This document shows positions 52,235 to 61,889 of a DNA stretch of 64,000 bases, one piece after another. The number at the start of each line of letters is the position of its first letter. Position 1 is the first letter of the stretch. A program made the position numbers and the translations under genes. Under the pieces are notes generated by a model. The model saw nothing but the letters and a program-made list of their open reading frames with translations. It made no database searches and was not told the DNA's origin. This stretch comes from Streptomyces sp. NBC_00287 (GTDB lineage Bacteria; Actinomycetota; Actinomycetes; Streptomycetales; Streptomycetaceae): assembly GCF_036173105.1 (NCBI RefSeq), contig NZ_CP108053.1:9176001-9240000 (forward strand), read 5' to 3'.

Positions 52235-53464
52235 GTGCGCGCGGGGTGGATCAGGCTGTGGCGGTGGACGGCGTGGGGCGGGATCGGGCTGAGCCTGTAC
52301 GGAGGTTGGCTGACGGTCGATGACGCACGAGACCGCGCGTCCAGCGAGCGGGAGATCAGTGCGGCGTGCGGTCGGCTCGTGTCACCGGCCACGGTGATGG
52401 ACCTGCGCGGTGGGATGGTCCGAGCCAAGGCCAGCGACTACGACCGGTTCGACGCGCGTGAGCTGCCCAGTTCCTGCACCATCTACGAGGTGCCCGGTCC
52501 GGGCAAGACGATAGGCCTGTTCACGCTGGTCGTGCAGGGCACCAATGCCTCCGAGCCGTTGCACTGGATCGGTGATGACAGCCGACGCGAGCCGTTCTAC
52601 GGCCTTGACAGCAACGGCAGTCAGAAGCCGGACGTCACCGCTGTCGCCGATCGGCGCCCTGAACCGCAGCCCGTGGGCGATGGCACCTTGGGCTGGTACG
52701 GGAACTGGTACACCACGATCCGCGCCGAGTGCGGACCCGGAAGCAGCGCGAGGGCCCCTGAACTGCTGCACGTCACCGCCCGGGCCGAATACGACGACGT
52801 CTCCGTAGCAGACCGTCAGCGCCTGGCCCGCATCGCCCGTTCGGCCGCCGAGAAGTTCACCGCCGGGATCGGCTGCCGGACCCGGCTGCCTGCTCTGGCC
52901 GAGCGCTCGTTGGCCACCGCGCCGTCCGCCCTTCGCCCCGCGCAGGCGGGCAACGGTTCCTGCCGCTGGTTCGCCCGGCACCTCAAGCAGCAGGGGCAAG
53001 GCCGCCTGCCCGACCGCGCCCTCGCGACGCCCACCCAAGACGCGAACCCGGTACAGAGCTGCCTTCTGGCGGTCAGCCCCGATCAGGTGGGACACATCGC
53101 CGATGACCTGCCCGAGGACAAGCGTCGTTACGCCCGCAGCGCACTGACTCACTCGCCCTGGTGGCTGCGCACCGTCTCCTACTTCGGCCCAGAGGCACGC
53201 ACGGTGGGATTCGACAGCCTCGGCAGTAAGGACGAGATCATCAAGACGGGAACGACCGGGCACACCGACGGCGCCTGGTGGGCCTCCTCCATCTGCAACG
53301 GCAAGCCGGCCCTGCACACCCTCAGCTCCAGCTACGCCTACGACAACGTGCTCGACTCCCAAGCGCTGTCCGCTCTGTTCCGCGCGTACGTCGACGACAT
53401 CACGACGCAGCGCGGCTGCACCCACGTGACCTACCCGGATGCGAAGGACTTCCGCAGCCCGTGA
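52235..53464 (+). CDS. Hypothetical membrane-anchored exported protein
   Basis: 409 residues. A single N-terminal hydrophobic segment (LWRWTAWGGIGLSLYGGWLTV) anchors a large, mostly beta, extracytoplasmic part. Regularly placed cysteines (SSCTIYEV, RAECGPG, GIGCRTR, GSCRWF, QSCLLAV, SSICNGK, RGCTHV) suggest disulphides. GTG 52235 has GGGGGAG before it. Similar large hypothetical proteins are common in Streptomyces, but I know no function. Confidence 0.75.
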   Translation: MRAGWIRLWRWTAWGGIGLSLYGGWLTVDDARDRASSEREISAACGRLVSPATVMDLRGGMVRAKASDYDRFDARELPSSCTIYEVPGPGKTIGLFTLVVQGTNASEPLHWIGDDSRREPFYGLDSNGSQKPDVTAVADRRPEPQPVGDGTLGWYGNWYTTIRAECGPGSSARAPELLHVTARAEYDDVSVADRQRLARIARSAAEKFTAGIGCRTRLPALAERSLATAPSALRPAQAGNGSCRWFARHLKQQGQGRLPDRALATPTQDANPVQSCLLAVSPDQVGHIADDLPEDKRRYARSALTHSPWWLRTVSYFGPEARTVGFDSLGSKDEIIKTGTTGHTDGAWWASSICNGKPALHTLSSSYAYDNVLDSQALSALFRAYVDDITTQRGCTHVTYPDAKDFRSP

Positions 53465-53684
53465 GCACGGCCGGTCTGCCCAGCGCGGGGGCTGGGTCGT
53501 CATCCGTGTTCAACAGCTCCAAGAGTCCTGGGAGCAGACCTTCCAGTTGGACTGGATGACTGTGATGCGGTCTTCGCCGTGGCGTCGTTGACGTGACGCT
53601 GGTGCTGGGATCGAGGCCTCGCGGGCGCCCTTGACGGACTTGGCGCCCCTTGACCGGTCGCCGGCTGCCCGCTTTCCCGCGTGG

Positions 53685-54296
53685 TCAGTCGGACTGCTGG
53701 GGGCTGTCTTCTCCAGCCGGGATGGGAGCGGCGTCCGGGCCGCTGTAGAAGACGGAGTGGCCCTGCTTGCTGCGCTGAGCCTGGCTCTTGGCCACCAGCC
53801 CTTCCAGCGTCGTGCGTACGACCGTTGTCTTGACGGTGCGCTCGGGGTACTTCCGTCCAAGCTCGGCAGCGATTTCGGCAGCAGAACGGGGCTCGCTCTG
53901 GCCTGCCAGGTGGGCGCGCACGAGCTCGACGAGCGTGGGCGAGGCGGACGACGCGGCCGCTGCCGTGGCGACGCTCTTCGTGCCGGTCCGCTTCCGGGCG
54001 GCGGTACCGGTCTTGTCGTTTGCCCGCTTGGCCTTGCCTGATCCCTTCGTGCGCGGCGCAGGCACCGTCGAGGCGGGCTCGGCGTCGGGCACTGAGGGCG
54101 TTGCCGCAGCGCCGAGCGCCTGCTGAATGTTGACCAGGACCGTGTGATCGTGCCGCAAGGCAGTCAACTGGGCCTGCAGCGCTGCGATTTCGCCGTCGAT
54201 GCGTTCTTGCTCCTTGAGGTTACGCTCAAGATCGCCAGCTACTTGGGCGCTGTACTGCGAGGTCAACTCGGTTGGTTCGGCGATGGTTTCGGACAT
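53685..54296 (-). CDS. Coiled-coil protein with C-terminal winged-helix-like domain
   Basis: 203 residues: a predicted coiled coil at about 15-60 (DLERNLKEQERIDGEIAALQAQLTALRHDH), a low-complexity basic linker rich in Ala, Lys and Thr (70-115), and a helical C-terminus reading SAAEIAAELGRKYPERTVKTTVVRTTLEGLVAK, like a small winged helix. It may bind DNA as a dimer. ATG 54296 is used; a GTG nine bases upstream is possible. Confidence 0.72.
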   Translation of the reverse strand: MSETIAEPTELTSQYSAQVAGDLERNLKEQERIDGEIAALQAQLTALRHDHTVLVNIQQALGAAATPSVPDAEPASTVPAPRTKGSGKAKRANDKTGTAARKRTGTKSVATAAAASSASPTLVELVRAHLAGQSEPRSAAEIAAELGRKYPERTVKTTVVRTTLEGLVAKSQAQRSKQGHSVFYSGPDAAPIPAGEDSPQQSD

Positions 54297-54581
54297 GGCG
54301 CTCACACCCTTGCTCGGCGCCGGGGCTACGAGAAACAGCGAGCCCTCGGCGTATGCGAAATTTAACGCGTGCGTCTGTTCTGCCTGGTCTTGTGCCAGCA
54401 GTCGTAGTTACTGCCGCACAGTGGCGTCGTAGCGATAGTACGGAAGACACCTGTGCTCGTCTCTGCTCCAGCGCTGAGATACCTCGTTGGAGGTGTCCAC
54501 TTCGCGTTCATCACTGACGCGATCACTGGCCGCTGGCCGGGATTCGGCGCGCGGCGGATTCCCGACCGGGTGGGAGTCAGG

Positions 54582-55301
54582 TCAGGCGCCGTCGACGTCC
54601 GGTACGCCCATGAGCTGGTGGAGCACGCGGCGGTCGATGATGATGATCGGCGTGGTCAGACGGGCGCCGAACTCGACCAGGGCTGTTTCGATGCCGAGCA
54701 GTGCAGCGGTGAGCCTGGCCCGGCCGATGACTCCGGCCCGGACGGCGGTCTGGCTGATCAGTACACGCATCGTGCCGAGCACCCCGGCCAGCTTCGCTGC
54801 GGCCTCCCGCCCGTTGAGGGGAAGCTGCCGGATGGAGTTGAGCACGGACTGGAGAGCCGACTGGGTGGAGGGGATCAGTCGTGGCTCGATTCCCCGGGCG
54901 GTCAGCTGTCCAGACATGGCGTTCAGCTGGTTGGTGACGAGGGCCTGCGGAGTGCGGCCGATCTCGGGACCGAGGCTGCCCTGCCCGAGTACGACCCCCT
55001 GCAGGCGGATGGGATCGGTCTGCCGCAGCACGGTCGCGGCGTTGTTCGTCTCCCGGGCGATCCTCAAGTAGTCATCCGCAAGCTTGAGGACGGGGTCGCA
55101 CAGGCTGCGTACACGTACCCCGAGCGCGGGTCCGACGCCCTGCAAACGGTTCAAGGCCAGTTCGGCCGCGTCGCGGTGGGTCTGGATGTTACGGGCGGTG
55201 TTCAGCACGTCCCCGAGGTGGTTGAAGCCGCCGGGACCGATGACCCCGCCCTGAGCTTCGAACAGCGCGGCCTCGTGCGAACCCTGGTAGATGCCGTGCA
55301 T
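54582..55301 (-). CDS. Hypothetical helical protein, 239 residues
   Basis: No family recognised. Mostly helical, with conserved-looking stretches such as LNTARNIQTHRDAAELALNRLQ, and a hydrophobic patch near the C-terminus (LTTPIIIIDRRVLHQLMG). The ATG has only GGGGCG upstream, and the frame remains open and protein-like before it (residues ASQALVALFNSSRGA), so the true start may be an unusual codon further up. It lies 85 bp after the peptidoglycan-binding gene on the same strand. Confidence 0.6.
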   Translation of the reverse strand: MHGIYQGSHEAALFEAQGGVIGPGGFNHLGDVLNTARNIQTHRDAAELALNRLQGVGPALGVRVRSLCDPVLKLADDYLRIARETNNAATVLRQTDPIRLQGVVLGQGSLGPEIGRTPQALVTNQLNAMSGQLTARGIEPRLIPSTQSALQSVLNSIRQLPLNGREAAAKLAGVLGTMRVLISQTAVRAGVIGRARLTAALLGIETALVEFGARLTTPIIIIDRRVLHQLMGVPDVDGA

Positions 55302-55386
55302 CGCGCCCCGTGAGGAGTTGAACAGCGCGACAAGGGCCTGGGATGCTCCAGGATCAGCTCTTCGGTCGGATCCACAGCCTGCGCCC

Positions 55387-55776
55387 CTACTCCGCGAAGA
55401 TTGACTGTACGAGGGTCTGCAACTCGGCGTCGTCGAGCACCGGGTCCTCCACGACCGGAGGCTCCTCCTCGACCGGCCGGTGGGAGAGGAGCAGCGCGAA
55501 CATGGTGACCGTGCGCAGCTCGTCGAGCACCCCCGCCGTCTGCTCTTCGAGCGCCGTGATGGCCTGCGCTCCAGGATCGACCCGGCCGTCGACGATCCCC
55601 GTCACAACTGTCTGGTACTCCTCGATCGCCCCGATGGTTTTGGGGCCGACGAGTCCATCGAGGTCCAGCAGGGTCTGGCCGCGCTCGGCGCGGAATACGT
55701 TGAGCAGGGCTTGGACGTACTGTGCTTCACGCCGTAGATTTGCGCCGTTACGGCCGACCGACTGGCTGATGGGCAT
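55387..55776 (-). CDS. Peptidoglycan-binding-domain-like protein
   Basis: 129 residues. The first 75 residues resemble a PG_binding_1 repeat (NLRREAQYVQALLNVFRAE, LDLDGLVGPKTIGAIEEYQ); an acidic C-terminus with VEEEPPVVEDPVLDDAEL follows. There is no signal peptide, so if it meets the wall it must leave by another route or act in a complex. GGAGG lies eight bases before ATG 55776. It forms a probable operon with the 239-residue gene. Confidence 0.7.
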   Translation of the reverse strand: MPISQSVGRNGANLRREAQYVQALLNVFRAERGQTLLDLDGLVGPKTIGAIEEYQTVVTGIVDGRVDPGAQAITALEEQTAGVLDELRTVTMFALLLSHRPVEEEPPVVEDPVLDDAELQTLVQSIFAE

Positions 55777-55919
55777 TGGGTGGCCTCCACACAGACTCAA
55801 CTGGGCCTCGTTCGTCCACAATGACAGCATCGCCGTCCGCCCACCGAGGCCCAGCCCTGGGCTGTCACCCGGGTTCCCTCGGCCGCAGCAAGCCGGCTCT
55901 GCGTGGTGAGGGGGCGTGG

Positions 55920-56124
55920 ATGCCGCCGAAGTCCAAAGTCGATCTGTATGAGGCGATCCGCCGTGATTCCCGGGCTGGGCTGTCGAATCGGGCCCCTGCA
56001 GAACAAGTACGGGGTGGGCTTCCGCACGGTGCAGAAGGCGCTGACCTCGATCTGGCCGGTGCCGCGCAAGAAACGGCCGCCACGCAAGACCCGGGCTCGA
56101 ATGGAACAGAACCCCGCGAGCTGA
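55920..56124 (+). pseudogene. istA: IS21-type transposase (IstA) N-terminal remnant
   Basis: MPPKSKVDLYEAIRRDSRAG followed in a second frame by NKYGVGFRTVQKAL and PRKKRPPRKTRARM is the start of an IS21-family IstA helix-turn-helix, broken by one shift near 55990 and cut at the stop 56124. The bulk of the transposase and IstB are absent. Confidence 0.75.
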
Positions 56125-56171
56125 CACACCCAGCACAACAGTTGAGGATCGCACGCATCGACGGAGGGCTG

Positions 56172-56792
56172 ATGAGCGCTCTTTTCCGTTCCAACGCCGA
56201 TCAGAACAGCGGGCTGGAGATCACTATCGCCCTCACTCCATTGGAGACCGATGCGATCGGCGAGGACACCACTCTGATGGCCGAGATTCTCGACAACTGT
56301 CTGTGGGCCATGGGCATGCTTCGCACTGGGATCAACTCCCGCGACCGGGGCGCACCTCCACCAACTCCCGGCGACTGGGCCTCGGCTCTCCGTGGCCTTG
56401 ACCGGCTACCACCACGTGTCCAAGGCGTCTGCGAAGCACTGATCCGAGCCCATGCCGCAGCGAACGGAAAGCTTGAGCACTTGGCCAGCGCCACAAATGT
56501 CAGCACGACGGCCGCACAGGACCGCCGCACGACGGTCACCCATCAGCCCCCCCCGGAACCTGGGAACAGTGGGCGGCGACTGTCCGCACAGCACGCCCGA
56601 CCGACAACGATGCAGACGCCCACGCCTGACCGCTCCTTCACGCATGAGCATGCCGAGGATGCTGCCACGAGCAGAGTGGTGTCAAAACTCGGTTCTGGCA
56701 CAGATCTTGGGGAATCGTCGCGGAGCGTTACTCAAGCAGGATCATCTTGCGGAGTAGTTCGAATCCGGCGCGTCCGTAGAGCTGCCTCTTGA
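56172..56792 (+). CDS. Hypothetical protein, C-terminus probably replaced by an IS
   Basis: 206 residues. GGAGGG before ATG 56172 and the well-formed first 110 residues (LEITIALTPLETDAIGEDTT, MAEILDNCLWAMGMLRTG) suggest a real gene. From about residue 115 it becomes low in structure and, after about 56690, it runs into the end of the ISL3 element, so the native C-terminus is probably lost. Function unknown. Confidence 0.5.
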   Translation: MSALFRSNADQNSGLEITIALTPLETDAIGEDTTLMAEILDNCLWAMGMLRTGINSRDRGAPPPTPGDWASALRGLDRLPPRVQGVCEALIRAHAAANGKLEHLASATNVSTTAAQDRRTTVTHQPPPEPGNSGRRLSAQHARPTTMQTPTPDRSFTHEHAEDAATSRVVSKLGSGTDLGESSRSVTQAGSSCGVVRIRRVRRAAS

Positions 56793-58045
56793 TCTTCTTG
56801 ATGCGGTTCACGGCGCCTTCGGTGCCGCCTGAACTCCAGTGCAGGGTGAGGCCAGCGGTCAGCGCGTCGAGGTCTCGGAGCAGGTGGAGGGCGAAGTTGG
56901 TGAGGCCGGGCAGTTTGCTGGAGTCGACGACGGCGATCCATGCGGGGAGCGTGGAGCCGCGGCGCTGGGTGAGGATCTCGCTGAAGTCGCGGACGTGCTC
57001 GGCCGCGGCATCCAGTTCGGGACAGCGAGCCAGGACCTCCTTCAGCGCAGCGCGCTCGTCCTCGCTCAGGGCTGCGAGGTGGCGGGTGAGCCAGCCGGTG
57101 ACCCGCCGCACGGTCGGTGGAGGAGGCGGCACCTGCGGCGGCGCGGCCCGCAGGGTGGCAATGTAGGCGCGGACCATCTGGTAGGTGACGGGGGCGTTCT
57201 CTGCGGTCAGTTCGCGATGCAGGCGTGTGACGTTCGTGGATTCCGCGGCGAACCGCCGCTCCAGATAGGGCTTGAGGGATCCAGGCGACTGGGCCGGGTC
57301 CGGTTCTCCCGAAGGGCGTCCTGCCAGGTGACGGCACGTGCGTAGCGCAGCACGGTGTTGAGCCCCCAGCCCAGATGCGGGCTATCGCCCGGCGCGAGTG
57401 CCCCTGGGCGAGCAGTTCGTGGACCAGGGCGTGCGCGGCCTTCTTGCGCTGGGCCCGTCGGCCGTCAAGGCCCGGTCCGCTGGGCGCCGAGTCGTCAGTC
57501 GACCTCAACACCCGCTGTCGTAGAAGGTGTTGGTGCATTCAGGCACTCGCGGTGTGTGGCGACGCAGGTCTCCACGGCCCGGCCGATGCCCTGCCACAAG
57601 TGGAACCGGCCCAGAGTCGCGCGTTGGGAGCACGTCGACCACGCGATGGATTTCCCCGCAAGTCAAGACGGTGGAGTAGATCTGCCCGCGGCGGGTCGCG
57701 AAATCGTCCACGCCCAGCACGCGCGGCGTGCTGGGCTGCGGATCGGGCAGTGCCATGACCCTGCGCAGCAAGGTCATCCGTCCGACACGAAAACCCAGTT
57801 GGGCAGTCAGTCGAGCCCCGCCCGTCCGTCCAGCGAGGGCGAGCCCGACACTCTCCAGGGTGGGTCCAGCCGCGTGGTAAAGCGTGCGTACGGTGCGGCC
57901 AACTGCGCGAACGGCTCAGCAAAAGTGCGGCGCCGACAGTTGGCCGTGCCGCCCTATGGCCCCAGGCAGTCGTCGCCGCACGTACGGATTGTCGGCGAGT
58001 CGAGCGTGTGGCGCCGGAATGTCCCCTCCGGCACCTCCACGGCAC
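56728..58045 (-). pseudogene. ISL3-family transposase, frameshifted
   Basis: Leftward pieces appear in order: a degraded N-terminal part before 57850, RVLGVDDFATRRGQIYSTVL and HRVVDVLPTRD near 57640-57720 (first catalytic Asp region), then after further shifts DFSEILTQRRGSTLPAW and the C-terminal THWSSGGTEGAVNRIKKIKRQLYGRAGFELLRK region near 56740-56850, the ISL3 DDE end. At least two shifts disable it. Clear terminal repeats were not found. Confidence 0.82.
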
Positions 58046-58277
58046 GCTGCCTCGACAAGATTACGGGCTGGCGCGACGAGACTCGTGAGATCACGCTGGA
58101 GGCGATGGTGATCTTCTGGTGAGGGTGGAGTCAACAAGCCCACTTGGGCGCAGACTTGTGTGTGCCGACGCGGCGGCGATTCTTTCACGCTGCAGCGTCA
58201 GAGCGATGGAGTTAGCCTGAAAGAGACGTGCGGATCCGCTCTAACCCACCCTCTTGCCTGGCTTAAGGGGCATGACC

Positions 58278-59117
58278 ATGACCAGGGTTATCGGAACGGA
58301 AGACGGATCGGACGCCGTAGCCGTTGTGGGGACCTCCACGGGAGAACGTTCCGTCGGGGTGCGCGGAAGCGGTCATTACGGGGTGGTGGGGGAGAGCTCC
58401 ATTGGAGAGGGAGTTCACGCTCACACGGATTCTCCTGCTTTGGCGGCGCTTGCGGCGTACAGCGTGAATCCGGGCGGTACGGGGTCCGCTGTGCATGCCC
58501 ATGCGGTGCGGAGTGAGGCGGTCCACGCCCACTCGGAGTCTCCGGACAGGGCTGCCCTGGCCGCCTACAACGTAAATCCGAACAGCACCGGGGCTGCCGC
58601 TTTCGCGAAGAAGGAAGGCGAAACCGGGCATGCCGGATTCTTCGCGGGAGATGTGCACGTGACGAGTGACCTCTCCGTCCAAGGCGATGTCGTCGTCACA
58701 GGTGACATGGTTCTTCCCGGCGCGGATTATGCGGAGGAAATGACCGCAGGCCCCGGCGAGGTAAGCCCCGGAACGGTGGTCGTTATCGACGAAGCCGGTC
58801 AGGTCCAGCCGTGCACCGATGAGTACGACTCACGGGTCGCCGGCGTCGTGTCCGGTGGCAACAACGTGCGGTCCGGTCTCGTCCTGGACCGTCAGGAAGA
58901 GGGCGTCCCGGTGGCGTTGATGGGGAAGGTGTGGGTGCTGGCCGATGCCGGAGATCACTCGATACGCGCCGGGGACATGCTGACGACCTCCGCGCGATCG
59001 GGACATGGTCAACGGGTGACCGAACCGTCCCCCGCATTCGGAGCGATCATCGGGAAGGCTCTCACGGACCTGTCATCAGGACGTGGAATGGTTCGCATCC
59101 TGGTGACCGCGAGCTGA
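58278..59117 (+). CDS. Beta-repeat protein with peptidase-G2-like C-terminal domain
   Basis: 279 residues. The N-terminal part is a Gly/Val-rich repeat region (VGVRGSGHYGVVGESS), followed by two direct repeats of about 26 residues, one starting VHAHTDSPALAALAAYSVNP, the other VHAHSESPDRAALAAYNVNP. The C-terminal half begins with LPGADYAEEMT and contains VPVALMGKVWVLAD and FGAIIGKAL, like the intramolecular-chaperone-type domains (Peptidase_G2) of phage tail proteins. No signal peptide. AAGGGG precedes ATG 58278 by seven bases. It is followed 10 bp later by the papain-like gene. Role unknown. Confidence 0.7.
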   Translation: MTRVIGTEDGSDAVAVVGTSTGERSVGVRGSGHYGVVGESSIGEGVHAHTDSPALAALAAYSVNPGGTGSAVHAHAVRSEAVHAHSESPDRAALAAYNVNPNSTGAAAFAKKEGETGHAGFFAGDVHVTSDLSVQGDVVVTGDMVLPGADYAEEMTAGPGEVSPGTVVVIDEAGQVQPCTDEYDSRVAGVVSGGNNVRSGLVLDRQEEGVPVALMGKVWVLADAGDHSIRAGDMLTTSARSGHGQRVTEPSPAFGAIIGKALTDLSSGRGMVRILVTAS

Positions 59118-59127
59118 GGCGATTGCC

Positions 59128-60396
59128 GTGTCGCGTATACGCATGGCGGTCGAGATCCGCAACGAGTCGCACGAACCGCTGGTATGGGATCGTGATGAGC
59201 TGGCGTCGGGGGAATGGACCGATCCGTGGTACCCGTCCCGTGCGAGCACGATCGCCCCTGGCGCCACAGCCGAGTGGCGAGCCGAAGGAGACTATTTTCT
59301 GGCGCCGACCTCCGGCACCGAGGGTCGGGTCTGGTACAACGTGAACGGGGATCGTGCGCGTCAGCTGTACATACATTTCAACAGTCCGCTCATCGAGTCC
59401 CAGTACGGGAACACATTCCACGTCCATGCACCTCCGGGTTCCGCGGCCGCTTACGACGGGGGGCAGGGCCATCACGGGCGGCTGACGGTTCGCTTCCGTG
59501 ATGCCGTCCGGCGTCAGGTGCGCGGCTTCGCTCCGTCCCTCAATGGGTTCCAGTTCTCGAACTCCTGGGATCCATCCCTGCCGGCGATGACCGTTGGTTA
59601 TCTCTGGAATCGGCTGCTGGACGAACTTCCCTCCGAAGCCGCCGGACTGCTGGAGATCGCCCATGTCGACGACGAATGGCTGCCCATCACTCATGCCAGT
59701 GCCGGACTGTGCGGTGGAATGGTGTTCGCTGTCATGGACTACTTCGAGGCCGGAAAACTTCCCCCCGAAGTCGGCGCAGCGCCCGCCTCGGAAAACGATC
59801 CGCTCTTCCAGCACATACGAGACAGGCTTCTGGACAGCTTCGACATAAGCGGCTCTGGGCATCGATGGCTGGGCTACTCCTCGCCTCACTATCCCAACGG
59901 GGACGAGGGATTCATGCAAGTGACTGGACTTGCCCGAGGCCGGTCGTGGGTGGCATACCGCGATGAGTGGCCTCGGATCAGGAACGACATCGACAACAAC
60001 ATGCTCTCACCTATCGGACTGATCCAGACCGACTCGCTTGACATCGGGAAGAACCACCAGGTGCTCGCGTATGCCTACGAGCAGAACGGCCAATCGGTGC
60101 GGCTGTGGGTGTATGACCCCAATCACCCCCGCGCTGACGATCTGGTCCTTCAGTTCGACATCACCGACACGACGAGCGGCGTCCACGTCACCCGACACGG
60201 GTTTCCGAGCCCTGGACCACGGATCTTCTGCATCATCCGCACAGACGGTTACAACCCGCATACCCCGCCCGGCGGGCGCCAGTTGTCCATACGTCAGGCG
60301 CTGGAGCGCGTCACTGGTCGCAATTGCGGCCGCGTTCCCGGCGACATCGGGTTCCTCCGACCGGTCTCTCTGCGCCATTGGCTGACCACGTTGTGA
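59128..60396 (+). CDS. Hypothetical protein with papain-like C-terminal domain
   Basis: 422 residues. The first 130 residues look like a beta-sandwich (AVEIRNESHEPLVWDRDEL, PGATAEWRAEGDYFLAPTSG), resembling aegerolysin or similar small beta proteins. The rest has the order of a cysteine-peptidase fold: Cys in SAGLCGGMVFAVMDYFEAG near residue 195, His in GKNHQVLAYAYEQ near 310 and Asp/Asn in VYDPNHPRADDL near 332. The set suggests a peptidase or transglutaminase-like enzyme, but the family is not characterised. The GTG start has only a weak GAGG; ATG 59143 is possible. Confidence 0.68.
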   Translation: MSRIRMAVEIRNESHEPLVWDRDELASGEWTDPWYPSRASTIAPGATAEWRAEGDYFLAPTSGTEGRVWYNVNGDRARQLYIHFNSPLIESQYGNTFHVHAPPGSAAAYDGGQGHHGRLTVRFRDAVRRQVRGFAPSLNGFQFSNSWDPSLPAMTVGYLWNRLLDELPSEAAGLLEIAHVDDEWLPITHASAGLCGGMVFAVMDYFEAGKLPPEVGAAPASENDPLFQHIRDRLLDSFDISGSGHRWLGYSSPHYPNGDEGFMQVTGLARGRSWVAYRDEWPRIRNDIDNNMLSPIGLIQTDSLDIGKNHQVLAYAYEQNGQSVRLWVYDPNHPRADDLVLQFDITDTTSGVHVTRHGFPSPGPRIFCIIRTDGYNPHTPPGGRQLSIRQALERVTGRNCGRVPGDIGFLRPVSLRHWLTTL

Positions 60397-60405
60397 AGCG
60401 CCGGG

Positions 60406-60726
60406 CTACCTAGAGCCACGGCATGTTCCCCACGTCGCTTGGCGATGCGCTGACCTTCTGAGATCGCTGTCTGTCCCGCGATAGCCATAGTTCTTACTGG
60501 ACGCGGCCACGCTGCGATCACGGGTGGCCACCAGAGTGCCGTTGACGTTGTAGACGGTGTCTTTGCGCGGCCGGCGGATGGGCAAGTTGGCCAGCAAGGG
60601 TGCCAGGCGGTCGAGGACGCGGTCGGCCGAGACGCCGACCAGGGGCGCCATCTGTCGCAACGTCAGGTTCATGCGCCAGTACATCGCCACTGCGACGCCG
60701 CACCAACGCCACTAGCCTGGTGAACT
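60406..60726 (-). pseudogene. IS5-type (IS112-like) transposase remnant
   Basis: LTLRQMAPLVGVSADRVLDR and RKDTVYNVNGTLVATRDRSVAA belong to the N-terminal half of an IS5-family transposase; the C-terminal half is lost and replaced by an unrelated tail. Upstream codons KFTRLVAL run to the IS630 left end at 60729; the reading resumes beyond the element at 61890 as WAAVS, showing the IS630 jumped into this gene. Confidence 0.75.
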
Positions 60727-60728
60727 TA

Positions 60729-61889
60729 CTGAGCTTGAACTCGGGTTGTCGTATTGGGTTATGAGGGGTGGAGGGTGAGTCCCGTTTCTGCGAGGCAGCC
60801 GTCGAGGAGGGCCGGCCGGTACTGGATCTTGCGGAGTCCCTGGCGGACGGTGCGGATGAGGTGGTCTGTGCTGGTGAAGGCGACGTTGGTGGTGTAGCCG
60901 CGTCGCAGCAGCGACCAGATGCCTTCGACCGGGTTGAGCTCGGGAGCGTAGGCGGGTAACTGGACGACGGTCAGCCAGTTCTGGCCGTCGATGAAGCGGC
61001 GCATGTCCGCGCAGAGATGAGTGCCGAGGTTGTCCCAGATAAGGATGATGGGGGCGCCGAGCTGACGGTGAGCGGCGATCAGGAGGTCTCGGTAGTCCGT
61101 CCAGGCAAAGCTCCGGCGGCCCTCACGTCGGCTGCCATGCCGCTTGGGCCGGTAGATCAGGCGGGAGGGTTGGCCTGTCTTGTAGCAGGCCAGGGCGGCG
61201 ATGGACAGCTGGCGCGAGGTGCGGCCGCGCACCCTGATCACCGGGGTGTGGCCGCGCCTGGCCCACGTGCGTGCGGTGGGCGGCGTCATCGAGAAGCCGG
61301 CTTCGTCCTCGAAGACGACCCATGCGTCGAGCGCCGCCGCGGTGTTTCCACGTGCGGCCAGGTCTCCTTCACCCAGCCACAGATGGCCTCCTCGTCGCGT
61401 TCGACGGCCCGTCTGGTCGGCACCTGGCAGGAGAAGCCATGCCTGATCAGCAGCTTGCGCACCCCTTGCAGGGTGTAGCTCTTATGGAAACGCCGGCCGA
61501 TCACGGTCTTCACCCGTGACAGTGTCCAGCGCTGGTCCGGCCAGCCGTGCGCCACCGGCCCCTTCGCCAACTCCGCCTCCAGCTGGGCGAACTGGGCATC
61601 GCTCAACCGGGGAACGGAGGCGGATCCCGCTGACCGCAGGGCCCGCGGGCCGCCCTTGTCCCACAACCGCCGCCACCGCTGCACCGACCGGACGCTGACC
61701 CGTAACTCCGCCGCGATCGCCGAACTCGGCTCACCAGCGGCGAACCGCTCTGCGGCCATCATGCGGATCCCCTCGCGGAACTGCCGGCGCTCGTCCGACA
61801 GACCGCCGCCCTGCGCGTACCTCATGACAACGGAATACCGCGAGGATCAAGCCCTGTCAGCAACTGCGACAACCCGAGTTCAATCTCAG
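60729..61889. mobile_element. IS630-family insertion sequence, complete
   Basis: A 1161-bp element. Left end (plus strand) CTGAGCTTGAACTCGGGTTG and the complement of the right end CTGAGATTGAACTCGGGTTG match at 19 of 20 bases, and the match continues with TCG on both sides. It is flanked by TA at 60727-60728 and 61890-61891, the duplication made by IS630/Tc1-mariner elements. It interrupts an older IS5-type gene. Confidence 0.9.
60759..61825 (-). CDS. IS630-family transposase in two overlapping frames
   Basis: The first frame (61825-61286) carries the helix-turn-helix part (AIAAELRVSVRSVQRWRRLW) and the RWTLSRVKTVIGRRFHKSYT block. The second (to 60759) carries the DDE core: Asp in VFEDEAGFS, Asp in LIWDNLGTH and Glu in PELNPVEGIW, all intact. 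The frames join by a shift near 61340-61356 (CACGTGGAAAC, leftward strand). Many IS630-type elements use a programmed shift, so the enzyme may still be made; a simple mutation is the alternative. Confidence 0.85.
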
